Assembly (NCBI GenBank): GCA_022572185.1
Contig: JACZWL010000004.1
Span: 1 to 64,000 of the forward strand
Reading direction: 5' to 3'
Origin: Pseudomonadota bacterium
Lineage (GTDB): Bacteria; Pseudomonadota; Gammaproteobacteria; Steroidobacterales; Woeseiaceae
Length of the DNA: 64,000 nucleotides
The position numbers were made by a program, and so were the translations under genes. The number at the start of each line of letters is the position of its first letter. The first letter of the stretch is position 1. Under the pieces are notes generated by a model. It worked only from the letters and a program-made list of their open reading frames with translations. It was not told the DNA's origin and ran no database searches. Shown here piece by piece: positions 47,617-56,444 of the stretch.

Positions 47617-48930
47617 ATGAGCAGCGAAGCCGTTGCCATCCAAAAACCCGATTACAAAGTTGCAGACATTTCCCTGGCCGAGTGGGGCCGCAAGGAAATC
47701 GCCATCGCCGAAACGGAAATGCCGGGCCTGATGGCTTTGCGCCGCGAGTATGAGGGTCAACAACCGCTGGCCGGTGTCAGGCTTGTTGGCTGCCTGCATA
47801 TGACTATTCAGACAGCAGTGCTGATAGAAACGCTGAAGTCTTTGGGTGCGGAAATTCGCTGGTCGTCCTGCAACATCTTTTCTACTCAGGATCATGCCGC
47901 TGCAGCGATTGCAGCCTCGGGTGTGCCGGTGTTCGCATGGAAAGGTGAATCCGAAGAAGAGTATTGGTGGTGTGTTGAGCAAACGATCAATGGGCCGGAC
48001 GGCTGGCAGCCTAATATGGTCCTTGATGATGGCGGTGACCTGACGCTCGTCTTACATGACAAGTATCCTGACCTGATGAAGAAAGTACGCGGCCTTTCGG
48101 AAGAGACTACGACAGGTGTGAAGCGTCTTTATGATATGCAGAAGGAAGGCAGCCTGTTGTGTCCGGCATTCAACGTCAATGATTCGGTCACCAAATCAAA
48201 ATTTGACAATCTCTACGGCTGCCGCGAGTCGCTTGTTGATGGCATCAAGCGCGCCACGGACGTCATGATTGCAGGCAAGATTGTCATTGTTTGCGGATAC
48301 GGTGACGTTGGAAAGGGCTGTGCGCAGTCTCTGCGCGGCCTGGGCGCGACCGTATGGATTACGGAAATCGACCCGATCTGTGCGTTACAGGCGGCGATGG
48401 AAGGTTATCGCGTCGTCAGATTTGACGACGTTTGTGACCAAGCCGACATCGTCGTTACGGCGACCGGCAATTACCACGTCGTATCAGGACCGCAGATGGA
48501 GCGCATGAAGGACCAGTCCATCATCTGCAATATTGGCCACTTCGACAATGAAATTGACGTCGCCTATCTGCATCAATTCGAATGGGAGAACATTAAGCCG
48601 CAGGTCGATCACGTAATCTTCCCTGACGGCAAGCGGATTATTCTGCTGGCTGAGGGTCGCCTCGTTAACCTCGGTTGTGGGACGGGCCATCCGAGTTTCG
48701 TGATGTCAAACTCGTTTACGAACCAGGTGCTCGCGCAGATCGAACTTTGGCAAAATGGCGACAAGTACAAGTGCGAAGTCTATGTCCTGCCGAAACTCCT
48801 CGATGAAAAGGTAGCCCGGCTTCACCTCGACCGCGTAGGCGCCAAAATCACTGTGTTGTCCGATGAACAGGCAGAATATATCGGCGTTTCCAAAGACGGA
48901 CCGTTCAAGCCCGAGCTTTACCGATATTGA
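47617..48930 (+). CDS. ahcY: S-adenosylhomocysteine hydrolase
   Basis: This 437-residue NAD-dependent enzyme splits S-adenosylhomocysteine into adenosine and homocysteine. Visible motifs are [16 protein letters not shown], the NAD site [27 protein letters not shown] and the C-terminal [21 protein letters not shown] tail that completes the partner's cofactor site, ending in KPELYRY. Translation starts at ATG 47617 after an AGGAG-like sequence. The metK-ahcY pair forms an activated-methyl-cycle operon; metF or metE/H are not adjacent. Confidence 0.95.
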   Translation: MSSEAVAIQKPDYKVADISLAEWGRKEIAIAETEMPGLMALRREYEGQQPLAGVRLVGCLHMTIQTAVLIETLKSLGAEIRWSSCNIFSTQDHAAAAIAASGVPVFAWKGESEEEYWWCVEQTINGPDGWQPNMVLDDGGDLTLVLHDKYPDLMKKVRGLSEETTTGVKRLYDMQKEGSLLCPAFNVNDSVTKSKFDNLYGCRESLVDGIKRATDVMIAGKIVIVCGYGDVGKGCAQSLRGLGATVWITEIDPICALQAAMEGYRVVRFDDVCDQADIVVTATGNYHVVSGPQMERMKDQSIICNIGHFDNEIDVAYLHQFEWENIKPQVDHVIFPDGKRIILLAEGRLVNLGCGTGHPSFVMSNSFTNQVLAQIELWQNGDKYKCEVYVLPKLLDEKVARLHLDRVGAKITVLSDEQAEYIGVSKDGPFKPELYRY

Positions 48931-48961
48931 TCCGCAGACAGAGAAAAACGGAAATGTAGGC

Positions 48962-49012
48962 GGTCGAACCGCCAAGAAATGGGCTTGCGCCCCGTTTCTT
49001 GGCGGTTCGACC
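48962..49012. repeat. Palindromic repeat, GGTCGAACCGC family, copy 2
   Basis: Arms 48962-48983 and 48991-49012 pair over 22 positions with one T-G, starting GGTCGAACCGCCAAGAAA. Compared with the copy at 36408, a T-A pair is replaced by C-G inside the stem. It lies 31 bp after the ahcY stop and may end that transcript. Confidence 0.78.
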
Positions 49013-49069
49013 CCTTAACATTTCCCAATTTTTTGTCGTGGCCTGACGCTGCGCAAACAGCTATTATCC

Positions 49070-49885
49070 TTGCACAGGAGATTGCGGAAAGCCGCACCGA
49101 CAAAAGGTCGTAGCGCTATTCATACGTCGACTGATCCTATTCGTGTCCTGCATGTTACGGACCCACATCTGTTCGCTGATTCGGATTCGAGTCTGCGGGG
49201 CACCGTAACGTATTCCTCACTACAGAACGTCCTTAGCCATATTCAGCGTTCAGGCTGGGGCGCCGATCTGGTCGCGATGACGGGCGACCTGATCCAGGAT
49301 GACAGCCGGGAGGCCTACGACCGTTTCTGCGAATTGATGCGGCCTCTCGGTCTTCCGGTGTATTGCATACCGGGCAATCATGATGTGCGCGCGATCATGA
49401 AAGACGCCCTCGCCAGTCCGGAATTTCACTATTGCGAATCTGTCATACACGGAAACTGGTTAATCGCCGGTATCGACAGTTGCATTCACGATGATGCTGC
49501 TGGGCGCATTGATGACCAGGAAATGGAAAGGCTTGAGAAATTGCTCGATGAAACGACAGCCGACCACGTATTGATTTGCCTGCATCACCCGCCGTTGCCG
49601 GTCGGCTGCAAGTGGCTTGACCAGGTCGGTCTTCGAAACGGCGAAGAATTCCTGCGCCTCATAGCACGGACCGGCAAAGTCAGGGCGGCAATTTTCGGGC
49701 ACGTGCACCAGGCATTCGAGGGGTCGCATGATTCCGTACAGATTATCGGAACACCGTCCACTTGCCGGCAATTCAAGGTGGCAAGTAATGAATTTGCACT
49801 GGACGATAATCCGCCCGCATACCGCAGAATCAGCTTGCACCCGGATGGCCGTGTGGAAACAGAGCTGATCTGGCTGTTGGACTGA
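49070..49885 (+). CDS. cpdA: CpdA-like 3',5'-cyclic-nucleotide phosphodiesterase
   Basis: The metallophosphoesterase (271 residues from TTG 49070) shows all dimetal motifs: TDPHLF, GDLIQD, GNHD, LHHPP and GHVHQ. This order and length match CpdA, which hydrolyses cAMP in gammaproteobacteria. The first 20 residues before IRVLHVTDPH are not conserved and there is no good ribosome binding site, so the true start may be further in. The next gene begins immediately after its stop, suggesting an operon. Class III phosphodiesterases of other specificity cannot be excluded. Confidence 0.83.
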   Translation: MHRRLRKAAPTKGRSAIHTSTDPIRVLHVTDPHLFADSDSSLRGTVTYSSLQNVLSHIQRSGWGADLVAMTGDLIQDDSREAYDRFCELMRPLGLPVYCIPGNHDVRAIMKDALASPEFHYCESVIHGNWLIAGIDSCIHDDAAGRIDDQEMERLEKLLDETTADHVLICLHHPPLPVGCKWLDQVGLRNGEEFLRLIARTGKVRAAIFGHVHQAFEGSHDSVQIIGTPSTCRQFKVASNEFALDDNPPAYRRISLHPDGRVETELIWLLD

Positions 49886-50791
49886 ATGACTCCTCGATCC
49901 ACGCTCCTGCATTGCTGCTTGATGATCTGCTTGATCATGGCGCCCGGCAGAGTGGCAACACAGGGCACGGGCCACCTGGTCTCGATGTGGCAGATCAATG
50001 GCGCAAGCAACCGAATCTACCTGCTCGGCTCGGTGCATGTGCTCAGGCAGCAGGACCATCCGATTCCGACTGCGCTAGAAAAAGCCTACGAAGATGCCGA
50101 GATCCTGATCATGGAAGTAGACCTCGACGACCTTGACCCGATTGAGATGGCCGGAATAGTCAACGAACTGGGTGTCATCAAAGACGGCGGCACTCTGCGG
50201 GAAATCATGGGACCGAGTCTCTATGATGAAGCGGCCGACTACGCAGCGCAGCTTGACATTCCATTCCTCATGCTCGCGCAAACCGAACCATGGCTGGCAG
50301 CCATTACGATTGAGCAAATGATGCTCCTCCGAATCGGTTTCAGTCCCGAATACGGAATTGAGTTTTACTTTTCGGCGAAGGCCGGCGAAGATCACAAGGA
50401 AGTTCTCGGCCTCGAAACCCTGCGCGAACAGCTCGAGCTCCTCGACAAGCTGTCATTGCCGGTGCAGCGTTCACTGCTTATCCAAACGCTTCGGGAGAGC
50501 CTGAACATAGAGGAAAATCTCGACCTTTTGATTGACGCCTGGCGGTACGGCGATATTGGTTTCCTGGAAGAAAACCTGCTGGTTGAAATGCAACGATACC
50601 CGGAACTCTATAGGACACTCGTCGTCGATCGAAATGAAGCTTGGGTAGAACGGATCAGGAATCTGATCGGAGAGAAAGACGACTACCTGATCATCGTTGG
50701 CACCCTGCATCTGGTTGGCGATGACGGCGTGCCGGCTCTCCTGTCAGAGATTGGGATTACTACCGATCAGTTGAGAGAGCCGGGCAGTTAA
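49886..50791 (+). CDS. TraB/GumN family protein
   Basis: A 301-residue protein with an N-terminal hydrophobic signal (CCLMICLIMAPGRVATQG). The TraB/GumN features are clear: MWQINGASNRIYLLGSVHVLR near the start, the acidic strand ILIMEVDLDD, a central helical region, and the C-terminal GTLHLVGDDGVPALLSE. The fold is related to EreA/ChaN-like hydrolases and to the Tiki protease, but the bacterial function is not settled. It directly follows cpdA. Its stop overlaps the end of the convergent rubredoxin gene. Confidence 0.85.
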   Translation: MTPRSTLLHCCLMICLIMAPGRVATQGTGHLVSMWQINGASNRIYLLGSVHVLRQQDHPIPTALEKAYEDAEILIMEVDLDDLDPIEMAGIVNELGVIKDGGTLREIMGPSLYDEAADYAAQLDIPFLMLAQTEPWLAAITIEQMMLLRIGFSPEYGIEFYFSAKAGEDHKEVLGLETLREQLELLDKLSLPVQRSLLIQTLRESLNIEENLDLLIDAWRYGDIGFLEENLLVEMQRYPELYRTLVVDRNEAWVERIRNLIGEKDDYLIIVGTLHLVGDDGVPALLSEIGITTDQLREPGS

Positions 50792-50952
50792 ATTTCGACC
50801 ATCTCGAAATCTTCTTTTCCGGCACCACAGTCGGGGCACCGCCATGACAAGGGGACATCCTCCCATCTCGTGCCCGCAGGAATCCCCGCCTCAACATCGC
50901 CCTCCTCTTCGTCATAGACGTAACCACAGATGAGACACATGTAAGTTTTCAT
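50788..50952 (-). CDS. rubA: Rubredoxin
   Basis: A 54-residue complete rubredoxin. The iron ligands are the two knuckles CLICG (C6, C9) and CPDCG (C39, C42), with the conserved aromatic core YVYDEEEGD, GTRWEDVP and WRCP between. It is a one-electron Fe carrier, used by alkane hydroxylases and other oxygenases or in oxidative-stress systems; no partner gene is adjacent. ATG 50952 has no clear ribosome binding site. It is convergent with, and overlaps by a few bases, the TraB/GumN gene. Confidence 0.93.
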   Translation of the reverse strand: MKTYMCLICGYVYDEEEGDVEAGIPAGTRWEDVPLSWRCPDCGAGKEDFEMVEI

Positions 50953-50983
50953 GGGGCGCTATCGATATGCTTCATATTCTGAT

Positions 50984-51091
50984 GTAGGAGGGGCCTCAGC
51001 CCCGATCGCGGCTCGTCGCTCACGCACATCCCTGTGCTCCGCGACATAAGGACTTCCTGTCCAAAAAGCCGCTCCTGCGAGCCCCTCCTAC
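50984..51091. repeat. Multi-hairpin intergenic repeat, copy 2 (reverse orientation)
   Basis: Read on the minus strand this 108-bp element matches the copy at 34118: it shares GCGGCTTTTT, CTTATGTCGCGGAGCACAGG and GAGCGACGA-GCCGCGATCGGG. Its first inner hairpin is GGAC/GTCC instead of GTACAT/ATGTAC, and its last is GGGGC/GCCCC. It has about ten extra bases that lengthen the outer stem. It occupies the gap between rubredoxin and hemL, both transcribed away from it. Confidence 0.8.
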
Positions 51092-51183
51092 ATTCGTTAT
51101 GCCTGCAGTTTACCAGTTGAACCTCGGGGGTTTATGACTCAATGCCACTTCGGTAGCATGCGCCTGTCTATGGGAGAGTTCGC

Positions 51184-52458
51184 ATGAGCCTTTTCGCAGA
51201 AGCGAAAAAATATATTGCCGGCGGCGTTAACTCACCGGTCCGGGCGTTTGCCGCCGTTGGCGGTGAGCCGGTGTTCATCAAGAGCGCAAAAGGAGCCTGG
51301 CTGCAAACAGAGGATGGCCGGCAGATGATTGACTACGTTGGATCATGGGGACCCATGATCCTGGGTCATGCGCACGCCGATGTCATCAAAGCCGTAATTG
51401 ACGCAGCCGAGGCCGGACTCAGTTTCGGCGCACCCACTGTAGCCGAAACCCGTCTCGCGCAGAAAATATGTGAATTCATGCCGTCGATTGAACGAATCCG
51501 AATGGTGAGCTCGGGCACAGAAGCGACGATGAGTGCTATTCGACTTGCCCGTGGATTCACGGGACGTGACAAGATCATCAAGTTTGAGGGCTGTTATCAC
51601 GGCCACTCCGACTCCTTGCTGATCAAGGCGGGTTCGGGAGCACTGACTCTCGGTGTGCCAAGCTCGCCCGGTGTTCCGACGGGGCTCGCCGAGCACACGA
51701 TAACACTCGATTTCAACGACCCGGCAGCGGTAGAGACCGTGTTTGCAGAGCTCGGCGAGCAAATCGCTTGCATCATCGTCGAGCCGATCGCAGGCAACAT
51801 GAACATGGTGCCGCCGGAGCCTGGTTTTCTGGAAGCGCTCAGGTCACAGTGCGATCAGTACAAGGCTGTCTTGATTTTCGACGAAGTGATGACCGGATTC
51901 CGGGTGGCGAAAGGCGGCGCGCAGGAGATATTCGACATTCAGCCTGATCTGACAACACTCGGAAAGATCGTCGGCGGCGGACTGCCGGCCGCCGCCTTCG
52001 GTGGGCGCGCCGACATCATGGCGAGCATCGCACCGGACGGCCCTGTCTATCAGGCGGGTACGTTGTCGGGCAACCCGCTTGTGATGGCGGCCGGCCTGGC
52101 GACTTTGCAAGGGCTCGAAAGACCCGGTTTCTATGCTTCTCTCGGCGAGCGAACACGGCAGCTGGCGGATGGTCTGGCCGACGTGGCGCGTGGCGCCGGA
52201 GTGCCGTTGGCTGTCGAGGCAGCGGGCGGCATGTTCGGGTTTGTATTCAGCGCGGACGGGCCAATAAGGCGATTTGCACAAGTGACAGCGGCAAATACCG
52301 AACTGTTTCGAAAGTTCTTCCATGGGATGCTCGACTCGAACGTTTATTTTGCGCCGTCGGCGTTTGAAGCCGGCTTCGTGTCCGACGCACATGGCGACGA
52401 GGAAATATCCGAAACGCTTTCACGGGCCAAACGCGTATTCGCAACACTGAAATCGTAG
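51184..52458 (+). CDS. hemL: Glutamate-1-semialdehyde 2,1-aminomutase
   Basis: The 424-residue PLP enzyme makes 5-aminolevulinate in the C5 heme pathway. Family landmarks are the N-terminal [51 protein letters not shown] and the PLP lysine in [18 protein letters not shown]. It starts at ATG 51184 after GGGAG. Heme supply suits the many cytochromes encoded nearby, but linkage is probably incidental. Confidence 0.95.
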   Translation: MSLFAEAKKYIAGGVNSPVRAFAAVGGEPVFIKSAKGAWLQTEDGRQMIDYVGSWGPMILGHAHADVIKAVIDAAEAGLSFGAPTVAETRLAQKICEFMPSIERIRMVSSGTEATMSAIRLARGFTGRDKIIKFEGCYHGHSDSLLIKAGSGALTLGVPSSPGVPTGLAEHTITLDFNDPAAVETVFAELGEQIACIIVEPIAGNMNMVPPEPGFLEALRSQCDQYKAVLIFDEVMTGFRVAKGGAQEIFDIQPDLTTLGKIVGGGLPAAAFGGRADIMASIAPDGPVYQAGTLSGNPLVMAAGLATLQGLERPGFYASLGERTRQLADGLADVARGAGVPLAVEAAGGMFGFVFSADGPIRRFAQVTAANTELFRKFFHGMLDSNVYFAPSAFEAGFVSDAHGDEEISETLSRAKRVFATLKS

Positions 52459-52494
52459 CCTGCCAGGCGACGAAATTGAAACATCCGGGCCGGA

Positions 52495-53082
52495 TCAGGC
52501 AGAATTCTCCGGGCCACGAACCGTATCCAGCACTTTTCGCACAAGCTGCAGGCGCTCTATCGCATCATCCGCTTCCAGGCAGGATTGCTTTTGCTCGGGG
52601 CTGATCGGCAGAATTTCGGCGAAGCGGTAACCGACCCAGCCGGCATCGTCGTACTGCCTGTCCAGTGATTCATACAGACGGCCGAGGTCGTCGAGGACGC
52701 CGGCGAGAATACGTGCGAGAGGCTTGTATTCTTCCGGCAGCAAATGGTGGCTCTCGTGTGCCAGCAATTGTATTTCCCCAATACTCAGTCCGTCGGGCTG
52801 TCGTTTGGCAGACATCAGGCGAAACCTCTGCCCGCCGATTGCGGTGACACCGAGGAGACCATCGCTACCCTGATACCAGTCGATAATTTTCGCAAGCGTA
52901 CCGACCTGGTATGTCGATGCCGAACCGACTTCGCTGCCGCTCCTGATCAACAGGACGCCAAACGGAGCATCTCTCTTGAGGCAGTCGCTGATCATATCCA
53001 GATAACGTGGTTCAAATATGCGCAGCGGCAACGGGCCGCCCGGGTAGAGAACCGTACGCAATGGAAATAGCGGAATTTTCAC
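52495..53082 (-). CDS. LON-substrate-binding-domain protein
   Basis: A roughly 195-residue protein consisting of the Lon N-terminal substrate-binding domain only: it opens KIPLFPLRTVLYPGGPLPLRIFEPRYLDM and lacks the AAA+ and protease parts. Such stand-alone proteins are common in proteobacteria and their role is unknown; a chaperone or adaptor function is a guess. GTG 53082 matches where relatives begin, but the frame stays open to ATG 53199, so the start is uncertain. It is convergent with hemL. Confidence 0.75.
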   Translation of the reverse strand: MKIPLFPLRTVLYPGGPLPLRIFEPRYLDMISDCLKRDAPFGVLLIRSGSEVGSASTYQVGTLAKIIDWYQGSDGLLGVTAIGGQRFRLMSAKRQPDGLSIGEIQLLAHESHHLLPEEYKPLARILAGVLDDLGRLYESLDRQYDDAGWVGYRFAEILPISPEQKQSCLEADDAIERLQLVRKVLDTVRGPENSA

Positions 53083-53251
53083 TGGAGAAACCGTCGCTTT
53101 ACCTGGTACACAATCGCTTAACGAGGCTTGAGTTTCCTTAAGTATAGGACGGAAAAATGACAATTTGACCAGGCGCTTTGTAAAGCCCGAACGTTTCATT
53201 TTTGCTGCGCGAGAGCGCAGAGCCGCACTCCGTAGCTATGAAATATTCGGG

Positions 53252-53369
53252 GCTAGACATAATGAAGTGACCTATCCTCCTCAATAATGGCTCTGAGCCG
53301 AAGACTTTTTACGCCCTCAGCTTAATCCACGTTACTTGAGGACGGATAGGTCACTTCATTATGTCTAGC
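53252..53369. repeat. Long inverted-repeat element bounded by CTAG at the mpl stop codon
   Basis: Arms 53252-53284 and 53336-53369 are complementary over 33 positions, with one extra base in the right arm, around a loop of about 51 nt. The arms start GCTAGACATAATGAAGTGAC. CTAG occurs at both ends (53253-53256 and 53365-53368). The right CTAG supplies the TAG stop of mpl on the minus strand. Size and layout are those of a non-autonomous miniature transposable element; no transposase is nearby. Confidence 0.8.
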
Positions 53370-54732
53370 GCGTTTTCTGCAGGGCTCCTGTCAACTTTTG
53401 ACGCGCTGATCCAAATCCGCCATTGCTCATGAAAACGACCTGGTCACCCGGCTGCAGTTCGGCGGCCAGATCCGCTACGAGTTCGTCGTAGTCAGAATGT
53501 AGATGCAAACGATCGCCGAGCGAAGCAAGGCAATCGTCGAACGCCGCAGCAAAGTCATTGGGCCTGTAAACACAGGCGAGGCTCGCATCTTCCAGCGATG
53601 CGGCAAGTGCCTCGTTGTGCACGCCGAGCTTCATCGTGTTCGATCTTGGTTCCAGCGCGACAACTATACGTTGCCCGGGAAACCGTTTTTTCAAGCCAGT
53701 GATCGTTCGGCGGATTGCGGTAGGGTGATGAGCAAAATCGTCGTAAATTGCAATATCCGCGACCGTTGCCGTTCTCTCCAGCCGTCTCTTGACGCCCTTG
53801 AACCGAGACAGTGCTGCCACTGCCTGCTGCACTGAAACGCCGGCAGACTTTGCTGCTGCGATCGCGGCCAGCGCATTCTCAAGATTGTAGCTGCCGCCGA
53901 GCTGCCAGCTGCCCTCGGCTGTCGCGCCGCCGCGTTGGGAAACACTGATGCGTCGCTCGCCGGCGTCCAAAAACCGTGCTGTCCAGTCCTCGTCACTTTT
54001 CCCGATACCAAATGACTCTGTTGTTGACCAGCAGCCCATCTCGAGAAGCGTTTTGAGGTTCTCGTCTGCACTGTTCAGAATAATGCGGCCTCTTCCTGGA
54101 ATCGTTCGCAACAATTGATGGAATTGCCAAAGGATTGCCTTGAGGTCTTTGTAAATGTCGGCGTGGTCGAATTCGAGATTACCGAGGATAAGCGTATCTG
54201 GTCGGTAATGAACGAACTTTGCCCGTTTGTCGAAAAACGCAGTGTCGTATTCGTCCGCCTCCACGACGAAGTATTTCGATTCCCCATAACGGGCCGTCAC
54301 ATCGAAGTTCGCCGGCACGCCACCGATCAGAAAACCAGGCGAATGACCCGCTTCCTCCAGAATCCACGCCAGCATGCTGGCCGTGGTCGTCTTTCCGTGC
54401 GTTCCCGCAACAGCGATTACGTGGCGACCCTTCAGCACGTGCTCCGACAACCATTGCGGCCCGGAGGTATAGGGGATGCCACGGTCCAGGACTGCCTCCA
54501 CTGCCGCGTTGCCCCGGCTCATCGCATTGCCAATTACGACGCAGTCGGGTGCCGGCTCCAGCTGGTCGGCATCGTAGCCATCATGGACGGCAATGCCGAG
54601 ACTCTTCAGCTGGGTGCTCATCGGCGGATAGATGTTGGCGTCCCCACCCGAGACACGATGACCTGCCGCTTTTGCCAGGGCAGCGACACCTCCCATGAAA
54701 GTCCCACAGATGCCGAAAATGTGAATATGCAT
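53365..54732 (-). CDS. mpl: UDP-N-acetylmuramate:L-alanyl-gamma-D-glutamyl-meso-diaminopimelate ligase
   Basis: The 455-residue Mur ligase relative recycles cell-wall tripeptide by joining it to UDP-MurNAc. It begins MHIHIFGICGTFMGG, has the ATP site AGTHGKTTTASML, and the central-domain EADEYDTAFFDKRAKF segment typical of Mpl. The ATG overlaps the stop of the upstream membrane-protein gene. The stop codon lies inside the arm of an inverted-repeat element, so the last residue or two may have been altered by an insertion. Confidence 0.93.
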   Translation of the reverse strand: MHIHIFGICGTFMGGVAALAKAAGHRVSGGDANIYPPMSTQLKSLGIAVHDGYDADQLEPAPDCVVIGNAMSRGNAAVEAVLDRGIPYTSGPQWLSEHVLKGRHVIAVAGTHGKTTTASMLAWILEEAGHSPGFLIGGVPANFDVTARYGESKYFVVEADEYDTAFFDKRAKFVHYRPDTLILGNLEFDHADIYKDLKAILWQFHQLLRTIPGRGRIILNSADENLKTLLEMGCWSTTESFGIGKSDEDWTARFLDAGERRISVSQRGGATAEGSWQLGGSYNLENALAAIAAAKSAGVSVQQAVAALSRFKGVKRRLERTATVADIAIYDDFAHHPTAIRRTITGLKKRFPGQRIVVALEPRSNTMKLGVHNEALAASLEDASLACVYRPNDFAAAFDDCLASLGDRLHLHSDYDELVADLAAELQPGDQVVFMSNGGFGSARQKLTGALQKTR

Positions 54733-55250
54733 CAGCTGACAACGCCCTCCGAACCTGCGCTAAACGTCACATAGAAACCAAGTTGCAGAATAAATATCAC
54801 AACTGCAATAGCAATACCTGTGAACTGGTGTTGCTGTATCGCTCTTGAAATAATGTGTCCCTCGACCAGGATCAGCCATGGCGTCACAAACCAGGCAATG
54901 GCGCCGGCCAGCTCGTATCCGATAAATGGCCGGGACAGTATGAAAATCGCGACAAAGAGCAACACCATGATCGCCGTGCAGCCAATGATCGCTGTCATCG
55001 TCTGCTCAATCCGGATGATGAATCCTGATGCGAACAGGACGGCAACATATGAGCCAACTTTGACCAGTTCGGTAGCAAACTCCAGAAAAAGATCTGTGCT
55101 GTAATTCGTCTCGACCATCACATGCAACAGCAATTGCGAGACGATGATCATGACGACGGCCATTGCGAGCAGCAGCAGAGATTTCGGAAGGTCCTCCGGT
55201 CCCTTGCGCAACAGGATAATGTCCAGAAATGCCCTGAAGATCTGTTGCAC
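54732..55250 (-). CDS. Multi-pass membrane protein of unknown function
   Basis: A 172-residue hydrophobic protein with four to five predicted helices. It begins near VQQIFRAFLDIILLRKGPEDLPKS, with conserved-looking LLRKGPEDLP before the first helix, and ends in a short polar tail. I do not recognise a named family; it resembles small Yip1-like membrane proteins in outline only. GTG 55250 is the likely start; longer frames run into the divergent rnd region. Its stop overlaps the mpl start by ATGA-type coupling, so it may act with cell-wall recycling or just share a transcript. Confidence 0.6.
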   Translation of the reverse strand: MQQIFRAFLDIILLRKGPEDLPKSLLLLAMAVVMIIVSQLLLHVMVETNYSTDLFLEFATELVKVGSYVAVLFASGFIIRIEQTMTAIIGCTAIMVLLFVAIFILSRPFIGYELAGAIAWFVTPWLILVEGHIISRAIQQHQFTGIAIAVVIFILQLGFYVTFSAGSEGVVS

Positions 55251-55331
55251 TAATTGCCCATCGCGACAGCCAACGTGGGCACAATCATCGCATGTTAACC
55301 TTCCTTGCCGAAATCCTCTGCCAATCACGAA

Positions 55332-56414
55332 ATGCCAAAATTTCAGTTTGTCGATCTCCATTCGGATGACGCCGTCAGCACCCTGCTCTCTTCTGCAAGG
55401 CGCATAGGGCTCGATACTGAATTTATGCGTGAGAAGACCTTCTATCCGCAGCTCTGCCTCGTGCAAATTGCTGCGGCTGAAGGCATTTACTGTGCAGACC
55501 CGATGGGTGGGGGCGATCTCGATGGTTTCTGGCGCAGGCTGATGAAGTGCCAGTGGGTGGTTCACTCCGCCCGGCAGGACATCGAAGTGCTTTTCCACAC
55601 CTCAGATCGCATGCCTGGATCGATCTTCGATACGCAGATCGCGGCTGGTCTCCTGGGCTTTGCGCCACAGCTCGGATACGCCGCCCTCGTCGAAGAGCTG
55701 TTTGGCGTTGAGCTTGCCAAATCGCACACGCGCGCTGACTGGACGCGGCGACCGCTGCCCGCCGCGGCGCTCGAGTATGCTGCCGAGGACGTCCAATACC
55801 TGTTGCCGGCGTATGAGGAGCTATCTCGGCAGCTGGCCAAACTCGGCAGACTGAGCTGGGCAGAGGAAGACTCCGCTTATCTGCTCAGGCCATCGCTTTA
55901 CAAGGGTGATTCCAGGCACGCAGTCGACCGCCTCAAGGGAGCCAGGAATCTGCGCGGTCGGGCTCGCGCTGCTGCTGCCAGACTCGCAAGCTGGCGTGAG
56001 GACGAAGCGGAGCGTTCCGACCGGCCACGCCAGTGGATCATGAAAGATGCGGTCTTGCTGGAGATCGCCTCGACCGGGCCTGAGGATCAGGAATCGCTGG
56101 CCGCCATTCGAGGGCTTGCGCCGCGTACGCTGCGTCGCGCCGCTAACGTGCTTCTGCAAATTCTTGCGGCAGCCCGAGACGATAAGGTCGAATACGAGCC
56201 GCCGCCGAAACCGGACGAAAAACATAAGGCAATACTGAAAGACTTGCAGGCGGCCGTCTCCGCCTGCGCCGGGGAATTGGGCATTGCAGCAGAAATCATC
56301 GCGCCGAGGAAAGAGCTGGCTGCATCGCTGCACAGCGATCGACAGTCGCGTGTATTTACAGGATGGCGCAGAGAAACGGTCGGTGGACGGTTACTGGAGA
56401 TTTTGGCGGCGTAA
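55332..56414 (+). CDS. rnd: Ribonuclease D
   Basis: The 360-residue 3'-5' exoribonuclease trims tRNA precursors. DEDD catalytic motifs are visible: LDTEFMRE (D and E), VVHSARQDIEVL (D) and YAAEDVQYLLP (Y and D). An HRDC domain follows (PRQWIMKDAVLLEIA, LRGLAPRTLRR-like segment). ATG 55332 is preferred to TTG 55305. It diverges from the membrane protein-mpl pair and is convergent with adk. Confidence 0.92.
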   Translation: MPKFQFVDLHSDDAVSTLLSSARRIGLDTEFMREKTFYPQLCLVQIAAAEGIYCADPMGGGDLDGFWRRLMKCQWVVHSARQDIEVLFHTSDRMPGSIFDTQIAAGLLGFAPQLGYAALVEELFGVELAKSHTRADWTRRPLPAAALEYAAEDVQYLLPAYEELSRQLAKLGRLSWAEEDSAYLLRPSLYKGDSRHAVDRLKGARNLRGRARAAAARLASWREDEAERSDRPRQWIMKDAVLLEIASTGPEDQESLAAIRGLAPRTLRRAANVLLQILAAARDDKVEYEPPPKPDEKHKAILKDLQAAVSACAGELGIAAEIIAPRKELAASLHSDRQSRVFTGWRRETVGGRLLEILAA

Positions 56415-56444
56415 TATTCAAGACGGCCCTGAATCACCCGTCGA

